From assembly GCF_019059575.1 (NCBI RefSeq), contig NW_024881599.1, forward strand, positions 930,001-994,000: a stretch of DNA of 64,000 nucleotides. The letters run 5' to 3'. Position 1 is the first letter of the stretch. Each line of letters starts with the position of its first letter. The translations under genes and the position numbers were made by a program. This document shows positions 42,643-54,429 of this stretch, piece by piece. This stretch comes from Amphibalanus amphitrite. Taxonomy: Eukaryota; Arthropoda; Thecostraca; Balanomorpha; Balanidae. The notes beneath the pieces were generated by a model. That model was not told the DNA's origin, ran no database searches, and saw only the letters and a program-made list of their open reading frames with translations.

Positions 42643-43379
42643 TCTTTCGCATGTTTTGCTGCCTGGTTTTTGTTATGAAGTGAGGGAAGTGAGATGGACA
42701 GGCTTTTAGATTTTTTTCCTGGTTTTCTAGGACCGTCTCAATTATTTAACTTGACATACTTTTCTTGCTTTTTTATCCGAAGGTTTTCAATAATTGGGAG
42801 ATTCTAGCGTGGAAATAAAAGGGCGAGCAGGCCACAGGGGTAAATGCAAGTCGACTGATAGTGAAATAAAAGGTAGAAAAATGTTATGTGATGTGATGGA
42901 ACATGAAGCAACAGCATCAGACGCAAGAACCACTAATTAAGAACCCAGAACCAGCAAGCGCCATGTAATCAAGAGCAGCCATGGTAACGTTTGATCAGCT
43001 TTCAGAAAACCTTGGAAGACGCCAGATCGGTGAGCAATCAAGAGATCTTACAAGACCAGTAGACTTACTTGAAAACGAGAGCCGCCAGGAAAATCAGTAG
43101 ATTCTTCAATGGCAACACATTTCAACATCTATCTAGCAATTATTTGCACCAGCGAGGTGCTAGCATTGTTTTTTGTGTCTGTATCCCTAACTGCTCAAAA
43201 AATATTTGTCAATAAATAAACCAACAAATAATGCGTCTTTTTCTACTGAAATTAAGTCCTCCAAGAGGCAGGGGATGAATAAAAGAAGGTACCTACCTAA
43301 TTAATTGTCATCTATTCATTCAATTCATAGGCAATTCAGGGCATCGATCGGCAGCGCCCTTACTGCATGGTACTGCGGA
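42643..43379. other. No supported gene
   Basis: AT-rich sequence with no recognisable feature. Confidence 0.4.
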
Positions 43380-43757
43380 TCGTCGATGGGTTTCTTGATG
43401 ACTCCGACTCTGACTCAGACTTTCAAAAATCAACTCTGACTTTGATTTCAAATGTCGGCTCTGACCGACTCCGACTGCACAGCCCTAGCAGGTCTGCGGA
43501 GGCAATGGATTTTTGGTGACTCCGACTCCGACTCTGGCTTTCAAATTCGACTCTGACTCTGACTCTGGGCAGAACTGTCAACTCCAACCGACTACAACTC
43601 CGACTACGGAACCCTGAAAGGTCTGCGGAGGGGATCGAATTTCAGTGACTGACTCAGACTCCAGCTTTTAAAATCGACTCTGACTCTGACTCGACGACTC
43701 AGGTCAGAACTGTCAACTCCGACCGACTTCATGACTCCGACTCCGGAGCCCTACTGG
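43380..43757. repeat. GACTCC/GACTCT-rich tandem repeat
   Basis: About three diverged units of 120-135 bp. Each starts near GGTCTGCGGAGG and is filled with GACTCCGACTCTGACTC hexamers; each unit ends like CACAGCCCTAG, CGGAACCCTGA or CGGAGCCCTAC. Read in reverse, this looks like the CAGGGCTNNGGAGTCGGAGT ends of some hAT elements, so the tract may be tandemly arranged hAT termini. Confidence 0.7.
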
Positions 43758-44125
43758 CAGCTATAACGCCAGGGAGCTGCAAATCATATGTCCCGTGGCG
43801 GTTTATGACATTAAAGTCGATAATGCGGCTGAATCGCACAATGAAACACCCTTATTGGTTGCAAGAACCACGAAAGTTAGCGCATCACCACTGGAAAGCG
43901 TGACAAGTTATCGATTAATTGGCCCTGGATTTGGATAAATAACATGTTGATGATCATATTAGCACACATTTACATTATCATCTATCTCAAGGTTGCCCTT
44001 CAGGCGGCTCTAAACTATGGCATTTTCCCTATCTTCAACATGTAAATGCCCTCGGGCGTCCTCGTGGTGACGTAGGCATGGGAGTGCCAGGTTGGTAGGA
44101 ACTAGACTTCGACGCCCCCTGTGTT
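43758..44125. other. No supported gene
   Basis: Unique-looking sequence between two tandem-repeat tracts; no coding or repeat feature was seen. Confidence 0.35.
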
Positions 44126-44273
44126 AACCCTATGGGCTGGTAGGAAATGTACGCCGTGGAGCAGCAGTGCTACCAACTAACGAACACGGTTAAATGGCCG
44201 AAAACAGGCCATTTAACATGTAAACCCTATGGGCTGGTAGGAAATGCACGCCGTGGAGCAGCAGTGCTACCAA
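44126..44273 (+). repeat. Direct duplication, unit about 97 bp
   Basis: A 52-bp block starting AACCCTATGGGCTGGTAGG recurs at 44223 with two or three changes. The linker CGAAAACAGGCCATTTAACA also occurs near 42307-42327. A CTCACCACCGGTGGTGAG perfect palindrome lies just downstream at about 44307-44324. Confidence 0.8.
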
Positions 44274-44329
44274 GTACCAACTAACTTCGGCGAGGGTCGG
44301 CGCTCACCACCGGTGGTGAGTCCGACCCC

Positions 44330-44971
44330 CACCGGACACGATTTGGTAGCCGAGGTCTGTGACGTCAGCCGGGCGTGAAGTTTTCCCTTCACCATAGGCT
44401 TAACACACAAACTGGCTGAAGTTCATGCCAGGATAGCCCGGCCTGAAAGTGCAAAAATGATTAAATTTTGCCCTCATTAGCTTCATTGCTTCATTTCATA
44501 ACTAAAAACGTCCGTTATTAGGCCTCAATGAAGGTACAAAGTACTCAAAATCGAAGTTCAAGAAGATGCTGTCCGAGCACAATTTGGTAACATCACGTGA
44601 CCTCTTTTCAACAGATTGTATGTATTTTAGGAATATAATTACACGATTGCTGCCTGAAACATTATAAATAATACACGTGTAACATTAATTTCTTCTGTTT
44701 TAGTCATAACATTGCAAAACGCAAAGTTTATCATGGCAGTCACGTGACCAAAGGTATAGCAGGGGGTTGGGACAAACACTCACAGGATTTCAAGTTTTGT
44801 AATTAAATTATATAAGTTTCATAATGAAATTGAAAGATTGTATTTTTTCCTAATAAAATACAAATTTTCGTTTGTAAAATATTTTCCTTATAGGCGAAAT
44901 TCTACATATAAGAAACGTCTGTGACGTCACCAGGGCTTTACTCAAAACATCGGACCTACCTGTTTCTTATA
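44330..44971. other. No supported gene
   Basis: AT-rich sequence that ends with a pyrimidine-rich tract and TTCTTATAG (to 44971), a plausible 3' splice acceptor for the hAT exon that follows. Confidence 0.3.
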
Positions 44972-46030
44972 GGTATCTTGGGTGAGTCCGCCGTGGTTGA
45001 GTGCGCGGAGCTGTACGGGCTTGACCAAGATCGCCTGCAGCTCCATGTGAGCATGATGACTGACGTGGCCAGGGCCAGGTGGGTGACGGCACGTAATCGC
45101 CTGAGGCGGTGGGGGGAAAATATTTTTGTCATTTAATGCTCAATGCAATCGCTGCGACTTTTTACAAGACCTTTTCCTCGTCGTTGTTTCTTGCTTTCAA
45201 CGACTGGTCCCCGAGTGATGACTATCCTCACGCAAGAAAGGATGAATGGGGCTAGCAATTAAGCCAAAAAAGATATCGAACATGTTACAAAACATTTCTT
45301 TTGAAGGAGATGAATTGGAGGGTTTTGGAGCCTCACGAAATAGTTATGTTTCAGATATGACGCGTCACACAAACTGACGCATAAAGACTGTTCAAAGGTG
45401 CGACCGCAAGCACTTGTTGACGAATGAAAAGCGTAGGTACTGCCCGGTCGCCATAGCAACAAGGAAGCGTCACAAATTTCGAGCACTGTCCGAGTGCGCC
45501 AAGTTCGACTACATCGAGGACGATGGGTGATGGTTGCCAGCTGATTAATTTAATGAAACGCGAATAAATTCAACTTTTGTTTGAGATTGCGAGTAAAACT
45601 GAGTTTGTCAATTTCAAATATCATTGAATTAGTTTTTGTAGACAAATTAACTACAAACGCATCTGTGCAAAGTGTTTCAAGAATAAATCAAGGCTTATGA
45701 AAATCGTGAGGAGGGTTGGGAAAAGCAGGAAGAAGGATCACGTGACTAGTGTCCCAACCTTATCTGTAAGAATCTAAGCCAGGGCCAAGGCCGCCAGGGC
45801 CAATGGGACACCCTAAATACCGTAAGTGACGTCGTCGCTCTTATGCGTAATAAGTCGCTCTGCATCGCACCCCTAGTCCCAGAGGCGGGCAAGCTTCTGC
45901 GCTTGGCTCTGGTGGTCCCAGCCACGACTTACACTGCTGAACGTAGCTTCAGCATGTTGAGGCGTCTAAGTCGTGGCTGAGGACCACCATGACGCAGGAG
46001 CGCCTCGAGTCGGACGACGACGGTGGTGAT
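44972..46030 (+). pseudogene. hAT transposase C-terminal exon, interrupted by F
   Basis: Before the insertion the frame reads GESAVVECAELYGLDQDRLQ to DVARA. After F (45076-45777) it resumes, with frameshifts, as MRNKSLCIAPLVPEAGKLLR and then PATTYTAERSFSMLRRL (hATC core). One more frameshift precedes KSWLRTTMTQERLES. This is the dimerisation domain of a hAT transposase, distinct from the one at 4075-4302. A splice-acceptor-like TTCTTATAG precedes it. At least two frameshifts plus the insertion make it a pseudogene. Confidence 0.8.
45076..45777 (+). mobile_element. Element F copy 3 (702 bp, 8-bp TSD)
   Basis: Opposite orientation to copies 1 and 2: starts CAGGTGGGTG and ends GTAAGAATCTAA. Perfect duplication GCCAGGGC (45068-45075, 45778-45785), inserted in a hAT transposase exon. 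The small-ORF region with GHLLTNEK-like and CAKFDYIEDDG-like sequences lies at about 45350-45530; the frame is broken in its first part. Confidence 0.9.
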
Positions 46031-46419
46031 CAAGGCCGTATAAGAGAGGTAGAATCATCCCGCAATTTCCAATGGACCGGTCGCTAAGCATTGGCGTGAC
46101 GTCACTGGTGGAGACCGCGCGGCGCCCGGCTCCAAGCCGTATGTCGGGTACATTTGGCACTTTATCGTTGTTATTATTGAATGTAACGACAACTAATGAC
46201 TCTTAATAACTTTTCTACCCACCTAAAGCTGATTTCCTTGCCGATACATTGCCGACCCGAGCTCCAGGGTTGACAATCTTGGGATATGGGTCGGATGGGC
46301 GACCTCGCGACGGGAGGGGAGGAGGAACGATTGCAATTGTTGTGTCCCGCACCGCCGATTGCATTCTCTATCTGCACCCGGAGGGGGGGGGGCAGGGGGC
46401 ACGTGCCCCCATCGGATCA
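46031..46419. other. No supported gene; G-run palindrome
   Basis: The sequence before the minisatellite includes a G-run (46382-46392) followed by GGGGGCACGTGCCCCC (about 46395-46410), a perfect palindrome reminiscent of the G/C hairpins of E1-type elements, but without AGGTCA motifs or TIR. Confidence 0.4.
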
Positions 46420-46654
46420 GGGGGCCTCTCGGGCCCGAGGGGCCCTGCGACGCCAATTGGCGGCTGAGGGTCCACGCTGGCATTTCCGACTCAAAAGGGC
46501 CCCACAGGGCTCGAAAGAACACCTTATGTGCTCCGAATAGCCACACTTCTCTCCATAAGAGTCACACACCGGCTTTTTATTGTCCCTTGTCGGCATTTGA
46601 GGGCCCCTTGCCGGCCTCCCAGGGCCCATTGGCGACCTCTGAGGGCCCTTACCG
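46420..46654. repeat. Minisatellite, left part
   Basis: Degenerate units of about 30 bp built on GAGGGCCC and CCGGC (for example near 46570-46645). The array continues at 49505-50290 beyond the LINE, so the LINE inserted within it. Short frames here are by-products of the repeat. Confidence 0.75.
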
Positions 46655-49495
46655 GCCTATACATACATACACATACACATTTATTTTCAACATTACAAAT
46701 GAGCAAAACATACACAAAAATATTATAAGATTGGTGCAAAAGAATAAAAATTCTTAAATTAAAGCACCTCTCTTAATCAATCAGTATAAAATAAACATGA
46801 GTATTACATAAAAAACACAACATAATATGAAAACAAGTCTGTTTGACCACCGCCAAGCCGCGCCACACCCACCGCTCGCTGGTTGAAATTAAAGTTGCTA
46901 CCCCCAGGCGACACGACGAACCGTCCGGCCCGCCGTCCGCCGCTGGATGCTATTGGTTCTGGAATCTTTTAGTTTTGATAATATAATTTTGGAATAATTT
47001 CGCTACTTTAATCTGATCGTTTTTGTTCAGGCCTCTACCATACAGCAATAAGTTAAGTTTAGATACGCTGTTACAGTTGTTAAATATGGGTATAATTGTT
47101 GAAACTTGTCCGAAAAGTTCAGAGCGTAGCACTTGGAAACGGGGACAATTTAGAACGAAATGTGCTACAGTCTCTTTTGGGCTCCCACACTCACAGCAGG
47201 GAGAAGAAGATTTTTGGATTTGGTAGAGATGAGCTTTTAGGACAGTTGCGTTCAACCTAAGTCTTGCATGCTGAATGTTTCCAAACTTTGATCCAGTATT
47301 ATTATATGGTGGGACGGTCCCTGCACAAAGTCTGGTCTCTATCGCTCGTTGGAAGGATTTGAGGCTGGGATCGGTTCTGATGGATTCTGGTAAAATGTTC
47401 CAATCTCTGGTCGTTTTAGGAATAAAAGATTGTTTAAAAAGTGATGTTCTGTTGTTTGGGAGTGTGAGATTGGTGGCATTGCGAAGAGCACGACCCGTGT
47501 TGTCTTGTCTGGTTTGTGGTAGTATGTCCCTTATGTATTGCGGCAAGTCAGCGAAATGATTTATCAGCTTGTTGTAAAATATCAGTCGGTGTTTTTTTCG
47601 TCGTGTTTCTTAAGTGTCCCAGCCTAGGTCTAAAAGGAGCTTGTTATGAGATGTGTTAAATAACGCACCCGTCACTAGACGTGCTGCCCTTGCGTGTAGT
47701 CGTTCTAGTCGTAGTTTGTCTTTGGTCGTTATTAGTCCGTCGTATACAATGTCACTGTAGTCAAATATTGGAAGTATGTAGGTGCTGTATATCTGGTTTA
47801 GGATGTCACGTGGTAAATATTTAGCGATTGGATATAGGGGACTTAGCGCAGTATTAACCTTTTTAATTATAATATTGATGTGGTTGTGAAATCTCAGATC
47901 CGTCGATAGTGTAAGACCGAGGTGAGTGTGACTACTTGACAGAGGTATGCAACTGTCATCGAATGACAACGATGGTGAGTGGGAAGACGTCACGTGACTA
48001 AAAATTACCTGTTTGGTTTTAGCCGCACTAAATCTGATGAGCCAATCTGTACCAAAGTTAGAAATTATATTAAGGTCAGTTTGTAAGGATTTAAAAACTT
48101 CGTCTCGGTTTGAGTCGGCTACGGGTCGCTGCCCGGGAAGCGCAATGAGCTGTGAGGGTTTTCGTGAGTATGATGCGTATAGTGATGTGTCATCTGCGTA
48201 AAATAGAGATTCGTTATGAGTGATGTCAGCGAGGTCATTAAGATAAATGAGGGCAAGTAATGGACCCAGGACGCTACCTTGCGGGCATCCGGTATTAATA
48301 AGACGGGGCTGAGAAAAATTGTCGTTAACACACACTCGGATACTTCGGTCAGCTAAATAAGACTTAAGCCATGCATGAAGTGTACCTGTAATTCCGAATA
48401 GTGTCTTGCATTTATATAAAAGACCTGCGTGCCAAATTTTGTCAAAATATTTACTTATATCTAAAAATATTGTTGTAAAATCGTTGCCAGTATCGAGTGC
48501 GCTGTACAGTTTGTGTGTGAGGTAAACAAGTTGAAGGTGAGTACTATGATGTGGCCTGTAGCCGCTTTGTTTGTCGGTAAGAAGATTATTTTCGGTTATG
48601 TGACTGTAAATGCGGTTAAAAATGATTTTTTCAAAGATTTTAGAAATGCAGGGTAAAAGACTGATGGGTCGGTAGTTTGATGGATCTGATGCTGAACCTT
48701 TTCTCTTAAAAATAGCGTGAACCTTTGCTTCTTTCCAAATTGACGGAAAAAGACCTTGATTTATCGATTGATTAAAAAGTTTAGTCAGTGGTGTCACTAT
48801 TAAAAGTGCTACTAGTTTTAGAATTTTTGGTGGGAGATTATCGGGACCACATGATTTATTTACGTCAAGTGAGTTTAAAAGATTAAGTACTTCTCTCTCC
48901 GTAATAGTTATTGTATTTAAGATCGGAACCGGGGATTCTGGCGTTAAAACTGGTATTTGTTTGTCACTGGTCTCTAATATTGACTGATAAGCAAAGTAAT
49001 TACAAAGTAAATTGGCTTTATCGTTATCATCAGTTGCTGTCTCACCGTCTGGTTTGATGAGTGGTGGTAATGCGTGCGCTTTGGATCTTCCGGTCATTTG
49101 CCTTAAAATATTATGGTATTTGTGCGGATTGTTTTTCGTAGATAAAAGTTGCTGTACTTGATTTATCCTATACGCTTCTTTTAATTTTTTATTTAGTTCA
49201 GTAGCTACGTTTCTCTGCCGTCTCCATCTAGCCCAGCACTCGTCTGTCTGTAGTTTGAGCGCCTTTCTGAATAGTCTGTCTCGTTTTCGGGCTTCCCGTT
49301 TTAGTTCATTATTGTACCATGGCTTGCTATTTGGTCTAGTGCGTATTATTCTAGTCGGTATTGCTTTGTCTGCTGCGCTCAAAATTGCATGTGTAAACTC
49401 CACGGTGGCCTGGTCAGTGTTTTGATTAATAATATTATCCCAGTCAGTTTGTAAAAGTTCGTTTGTGAGCATATCTGCGTCGAGTAGGTGGAAAT
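46655..49495 (-). mobile_element. Non-LTR retrotransposon (LINE), 5'-truncated
   Basis: The element runs on the minus strand from about 49495 (truncated before the RT) to a 3' tail of TATG/TGTG repeats at about 46655-46680. Minisatellite sequence lies directly on both sides. The apurinic endonuclease domain expected upstream is missing, which fits 5' truncation during target-primed reverse transcription. A 400-bp 3' UTR-like region separates the stop codon from the tail. Confidence 0.85.
46950..49472 (-). pseudogene. LINE reverse transcriptase with one internal stop
   Basis: Two frames on the minus strand, 49472-47610 (620 codons) and 47546-46950, are the same reading frame interrupted by a single TAA at 47607-47609 (just after GWDT). 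RT motifs in order: GPDNLPPKIL (209-218), NYRPISLLP (266-274), FLDISKYFDKIWH (336-348), GCPQGSVLGPLL (395-406) and FYADD (424-428, catalytic pair intact). A C-terminal C-x2-C...H...C knuckle (CCECGSPKETVAHFVLNC) follows in the second part. The N-terminal endonuclease is absent. This resembles jockey/CR1-like LINEs. Confidence 0.9.
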
Positions 49496-49504
49496 CTCGT
49501 ACCG

Positions 49505-50290
49505 TCTTTGTAGTGCTCTCTGTAATCAGGGACCAGCAGCTCTAAGGGTTCCACACACGCCTGTGATGACCCCATAAACCAATGGTTGAAGGCAAGGCCC
49601 CCACAACGGCGCCTGCGAGGGCCCTCACCGGCGGCTGTGAAAGCCCCAAACCGGTGCCCAGCTGAGGGCCCCACACTGCCACCTCTGAGTTCAACCGGCA
49701 CCCCTGAATGAAGTCCCAAAAGGCCCAAACCAGTGCTTCTTAAGGCCATATATCGGCGGCTCTGAGGGCTCAACTCCGGAGCCTCTGACGGCCCCAGACG
49801 GGACCTTCGCATCGGACGGCCAGTGGCCACTCACCGGTGACTTTTGAGGGCCCCACACCGACGACTCTGAGGGCCTCCACCGGCGTCTGAGAGTACCTTG
49901 CTGGTCTCTGAGGACTCCACAGGGCTCCTAAAGACACAGCAGACCTCTTGAGAGCCCCTTGTCGGTCTCTGAGAGCCCCTGTCGGCTTATAAAGGGTTCC
50001 AGCAAGCAGCTCTAAGGGTCCCACGCCCGATTGTAATAACCCCACACTGCAGTGTCTCTGAGGGCCCACAATGGCAACTGTGAGGACCCTCACCGGCGCC
50101 TCTGAGGGCCACACACTAGCACCTCAGAGGGCCTACAGCGGCACCTCGGGGGCCCCGCACCAATGCCTCTGAGGGCCTCACACCGGTACCTCAACCTGTG
50201 AGTGCCCACACCAGTGCCTCCAAAGGCTTCATAACCGGCGGCCCTGAGGGCACTACACCGGTGATTTTGGGGGTCTACCGAAGGCACAAC
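49505..50290. repeat. Minisatellite, right part
   Basis: Some 25 degenerate units of about 30 bp, typified by CTGAGGGCCCCACACCGGC. Unit length drifts from about 25 to 35 bp and the copies vary widely, so the array is old. Confidence 0.85.
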
Positions 50291-50561
50291 ACAATCCCTT
50301 AGTCTCGCTGAGTTGCTATCCCAATCCCATACCGGCTTCTATCCCAATTCCGGCTCAACTAATTAGCAGCCCCCCCCCCCCTCATGGGTCAGCGGCGCCG
50401 CGCCGGTGTCGGTGCCGGGGGCCAGCGCCATCGGGGCGGCAGTCGGCCACGCGCGCTCAATGGTTAGCGCTTAGCACCGGCGGCTAGCGCACGCCCGGCG
50501 TGTTATCGGCCGTGAGCCGCTCCAAAACGGCTGCAGTAACTGGTCGATATAGGCAGTAAGC
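50291..50561. other. GC-rich sequence, no gene
   Basis: A C-run (50371-50381) and GC-rich sequence without recognisable features. Confidence 0.35.
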
Positions 50562-50910
50562 AGATGAGGAGGTGCAGGTGGATTGATGACCGGCAAGCCT
50601 TTGTGCTTTACGAGGGCGAAGGGTCGAAGTCGGCTGCTAAGCCGTGAGCGGGTTTTATCAGATGCCGGTTCACTATGACCTTTATCCGGGTCCTGGTACC
50701 CTGACGCACTCTTGGATAGCCGAATTACAGCAAAACTCCATCCACGACTGTATCTATACGGCTTACGCTTTTCTGAAAACTTCTGCGTTTGGCCTTCCAC
50801 GGGCCCGGCCGGCCGGCCGGCCCCGATTGGCAGTCCACCAGTGACGTCACTAGTAGTGTTAAGCTGATTGGCGAAGAATACAATGGGATAACCGGGACGA
50901 CATCCCCCTG
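50562..50910 (+). repeat. Dispersed repeat, copy 2 (349 bp)
   Basis: Same-orientation match to 636-980, with scattered substitutions and one extra GGCC unit. Confidence 0.75.
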
Positions 50911-51210
50911 GGTGGTGATCAGTGAGAGCAGACCGTATGGGGGGGGGGGGGCATAATTTCGTTCCTTCGTGAGTCCATGGGGCTGGTCTCGTAGACGTTG
51001 GCGCCCTCTGTAGAATCTGAAAGCTGCCAGAGCCCAGATGCATTTGTGGAGGCTGGTAACGGGATGACGCTTAATTCGTGTTGAATACCTACATGATTTT
51101 TTTATCCGATGCTGTCGGTGAAACACTTGAGACACTTATTCCAACCGGATTATTTGAACAGCTACTTTCCTAACTGGCACAAGAATGGGGACATTGTTAA
51201 AACTACTTTT

Positions 51211-52022
51211 GGGTCATTCCACGTCAAATCGATCACGAATGTACCCGACCCCCTTCGATTTGGATGAAATTTGGTAGGCTCTTAGCACCTGTGAAAACAA
51301 ATACATCCTACAAGTTTTAGACCTGGGTGACCTCTAGGGTCAAAGTTATAGGTCATGAAAGGTCAACGATTTTTGCCGACATTGCAGGTTTGAAATGCCC
51401 ATTGCTCTGTAATTAAGAGTGCGGGGAAGCTGCGATAAGCCCCATTAGAGAGGCAATTGATCCAGGTTCTATAAATAATTTTGTATTCGTCGATGACATT
51501 TCAACGACCTTTGACCTGACTAGGTCAAACTGAGTGTTTTTTCACCATGTTCTGTACCTCGGGTGCTGACGAAAATTTAGCAGAGGATGTATCATAGTAT
51601 CGACAATAAGTGGCGTAAAACATATTTTTAGGGAAATTGTTGTTTCAAAAGAAATAAATCATTATGTAAAGTTATGCGCCGTATACGAAATTTGCCCTGA
51701 GGCGATTTGACGAATCGCGGCTAGTTTCGTGCTTCTTGTTAGCCCGATTGGGTTAAAACTTGGTATGCGGAATACCCTGTTGGTATGCAGCACATCAGTG
51801 TATTAAAAAATGTTTGACGTTATAGGTCAAAGGTCAGAAATCATCACCAATTTACGTCATACCATCTAAATTTTCTGCATACGAGATTTATCCAGTGTCT
51901 ATCGAAAGGAAATTCATCTGATGTTGTTGGTCCATAAAACTGATGAAATACTACCATCCGTCTATCGGGACTACTTGAATTTCACCTGAGGTCATTCTAT
52001 ATATATATATTTTTTTTAATTT
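51211..52022 (+). repeat. Element K, left arm
   Basis: Starts GGGTCATTCCACGTCAAATC and aligns with the reverse complement of 59213-60505 (minus the M insertion). Landmarks: TTTGGATGAAATTTGGTAGG, GAGTGCGGGGAAGCTGCG and CGAATCGCGGCTAGTTTC. It also carries AGGTCA motifs. The arm ends at the TTAA where element J begins. The region 50911-51210 before it has no supported feature apart from a G-run at 50939-50950. Confidence 0.8.
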
Positions 52023-54429
52023 TTAACCCTCCCCGGCCGAGGGGGGGGGGCGGATGCCGCCCCCCATAGGTTTTTCACGATAGCTCCGAACACGCCGGCG
52101 ATAGAGAGCTGACACTTGGCATACCTGACCTTTGATTCAAGCCGGATCTTTTGAAACCAACCGCATTTTCGGGTCAGGTCAAGTCACTGACCTATGACGT
52201 CATAAGTGAACCTCTGCACGGTAGAGTTCTGCACGGCTGCAATTTTCCACAGCCTAGCCGCCCCGCAGCCGTGGCTCCACAGCCACAGCCGCCCACAGCC
52301 GTGGCAAACTGTGGGCAGCCAGCCGTCAGCCGGCCGTGGATACTTTCAATGAAATGCAACCAAATAGTATATAATAAGTTGTTTTTAGTTGAAACATATA
52401 GCCAAAAGCACATTGCAATGGGCTATAGATTCTCAAGCTCATGAAGCATCATAGGTTAAGTGGTTGTGTATCTGGCTTTAGGCCAAAGGCCTGAAGCCTG
52501 ATGCGCAACGCATGCCTACACAAGCCCTTGCAAGGGGGGTAGGTACCTACATCAACAGAAAACAAACAACGAACCAGAATAGAAGCACTAGCAGTGTAGA
52601 TATCTAATGCCAAATCCTGAAGCATGGTTGTGGGACAGAACAACAGACCCTGATGCTTTTCATTATCAATGTTAGGTATGGAAAATGAAACTGAAGTTGA
52701 TGGACTGTCAAACAGTGATTGTCTAGTCAAAACTCTTGCTTCTTTCTTACCTTGCATATTTTCTGGGGTGTGATATGCCAGGCTTGAAGCAGCCTTCTGA
52801 GCAAGTCTCAAACTAATTTGATATGCAAGGCATCAAAACACTAGTGAGCATCCAAGAAAGAAAAACATTAATCTATTTTGATTTTTCCAAATAATGATGG
52901 CTCTCTCTATCGTCTGGACGTTTTGAAAGATGCTCTCCAGAGATGGCGCTAGTAAGTTTGGCTGCCATGACGTCATGCTTAAAAGTGATGGGTTTTGTGA
53001 GAGCAAATGTAATAATAGTTTAAAATTTGGTACCTTTGCTTTATTCAGAAAAAGCAATATTCAATTATTCAAAGAAACGTTTTCCTCATTCATCCTTCAT
53101 TGTTTTAAGAGGAATATAGACAGTTTTAATATTTTTTCTTGACCTCAATTCGCACACGCACTAAATTAAAAGCTGGAGTTTTGTGCGTTCGTAAATTGTG
53201 ATTTAAGAAAATAATTTGACAATAATCTTTTACACTTTTGCTTTACAATCATTTTTCAATGCACATAAATGCATGAATGATTCGAGAATAGGCATATCTT
53301 TGAAGTATTATGATTTTCCACAAGCAACTTTTTCCAGAAACTTGAACTACTCACAGCTGACGAACGCATCCAATAATCTGGATGTCTTAGGATGAGTTCG
53401 TCATTTTTTTCTTAAGGAAATACGATACAGTTTTAGCTACTTTACCTATTTATTAGGGTACTTTTGCCAATGAATTATCAAATCAATGACAACAATTAAT
53501 CTCATTATCAACCATACTCGAAAGAATTTTCTTCGTATAAGCGCGAACACATCCGCGCTTTCATGAAAAGTAACGCCTGTAGATGTCAGGACTGCTGCTT
53601 TATGTTTCGCAAGGTGGCGCAGCGCGCAGGGTAGCGAGGCTGAGGTCTCCAGACTCTCCACCACGATTTAGCTTGGAAATGGCATGGGGAAGGTCTCATC
53701 CAAAAAAAAACGGACGCCCCTTTACACAGCTGCATAACAAGAATGAATTATTGGCATAGCTGACCATACGTCACCTCCCCCTTGCCGCCCCAACTCAGAA
53801 TATCGCCTATTTTCCTTAGTGGCAGTTATATTCTGACTAATTTCTCACTCTTCCCAGTAAACCTTAACATGCATGATGCAGATGTCCACTGCGTAAGTCG
53901 TGTGCTTGCGTAAGTGTGCCAACTAGTGCTGCCTACAGTGCCTATAGTGCCTACTGCTTCCACCATTGTCGTTATAATTGGTGGTTCTCAGGTCAAAAGC
54001 TACACAGTGGTCTCAGAGAACAATCGTTTCAACAAATTCACGATTCAAACCGTTGCATTCTACTTATATTCCGGTCAGTTCTGCTACTAAACGATTCCGG
54101 CAAAACACTATTTAGGTTATGTATTAGCGAACCACCACACAAAATTCGCCCAATCAATGGTCAGTTATTACTGCTGGGGTCAATATTTTTAAAACGATAC
54201 CGACTGACGAAACACAACATATTCGCAGATTCGCACATACGTTGGCACCCAGGTGGCCTGTCAGCAGCCGCACAAATTGAGATGGTACACCGTAAAGCAT
54301 GCCTTTCCACACAGGCACAAGCACAGACACACAAAATTCTCAAAATCCAAACTTATTCCAATACTGGTCAAATACTAATAGGCATAAAGTTTTGAGGTTT
54401 TCTCATGTTCATTCTTCTTTCAACACACG

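Noticed and set aside
44981-45136. Single 71-codon frame spanning 44921-45136 as a gene
   Set aside because: It runs from a hAT exon across the insertion point (45076) into element F, so it is a chimera created by the insertion.
46249-46757. Several overlapping open frames on both strands near 46.2-46.8 kb
   Set aside because: They follow minisatellite and GC-rich sequence, change frame freely and show no protein motif.
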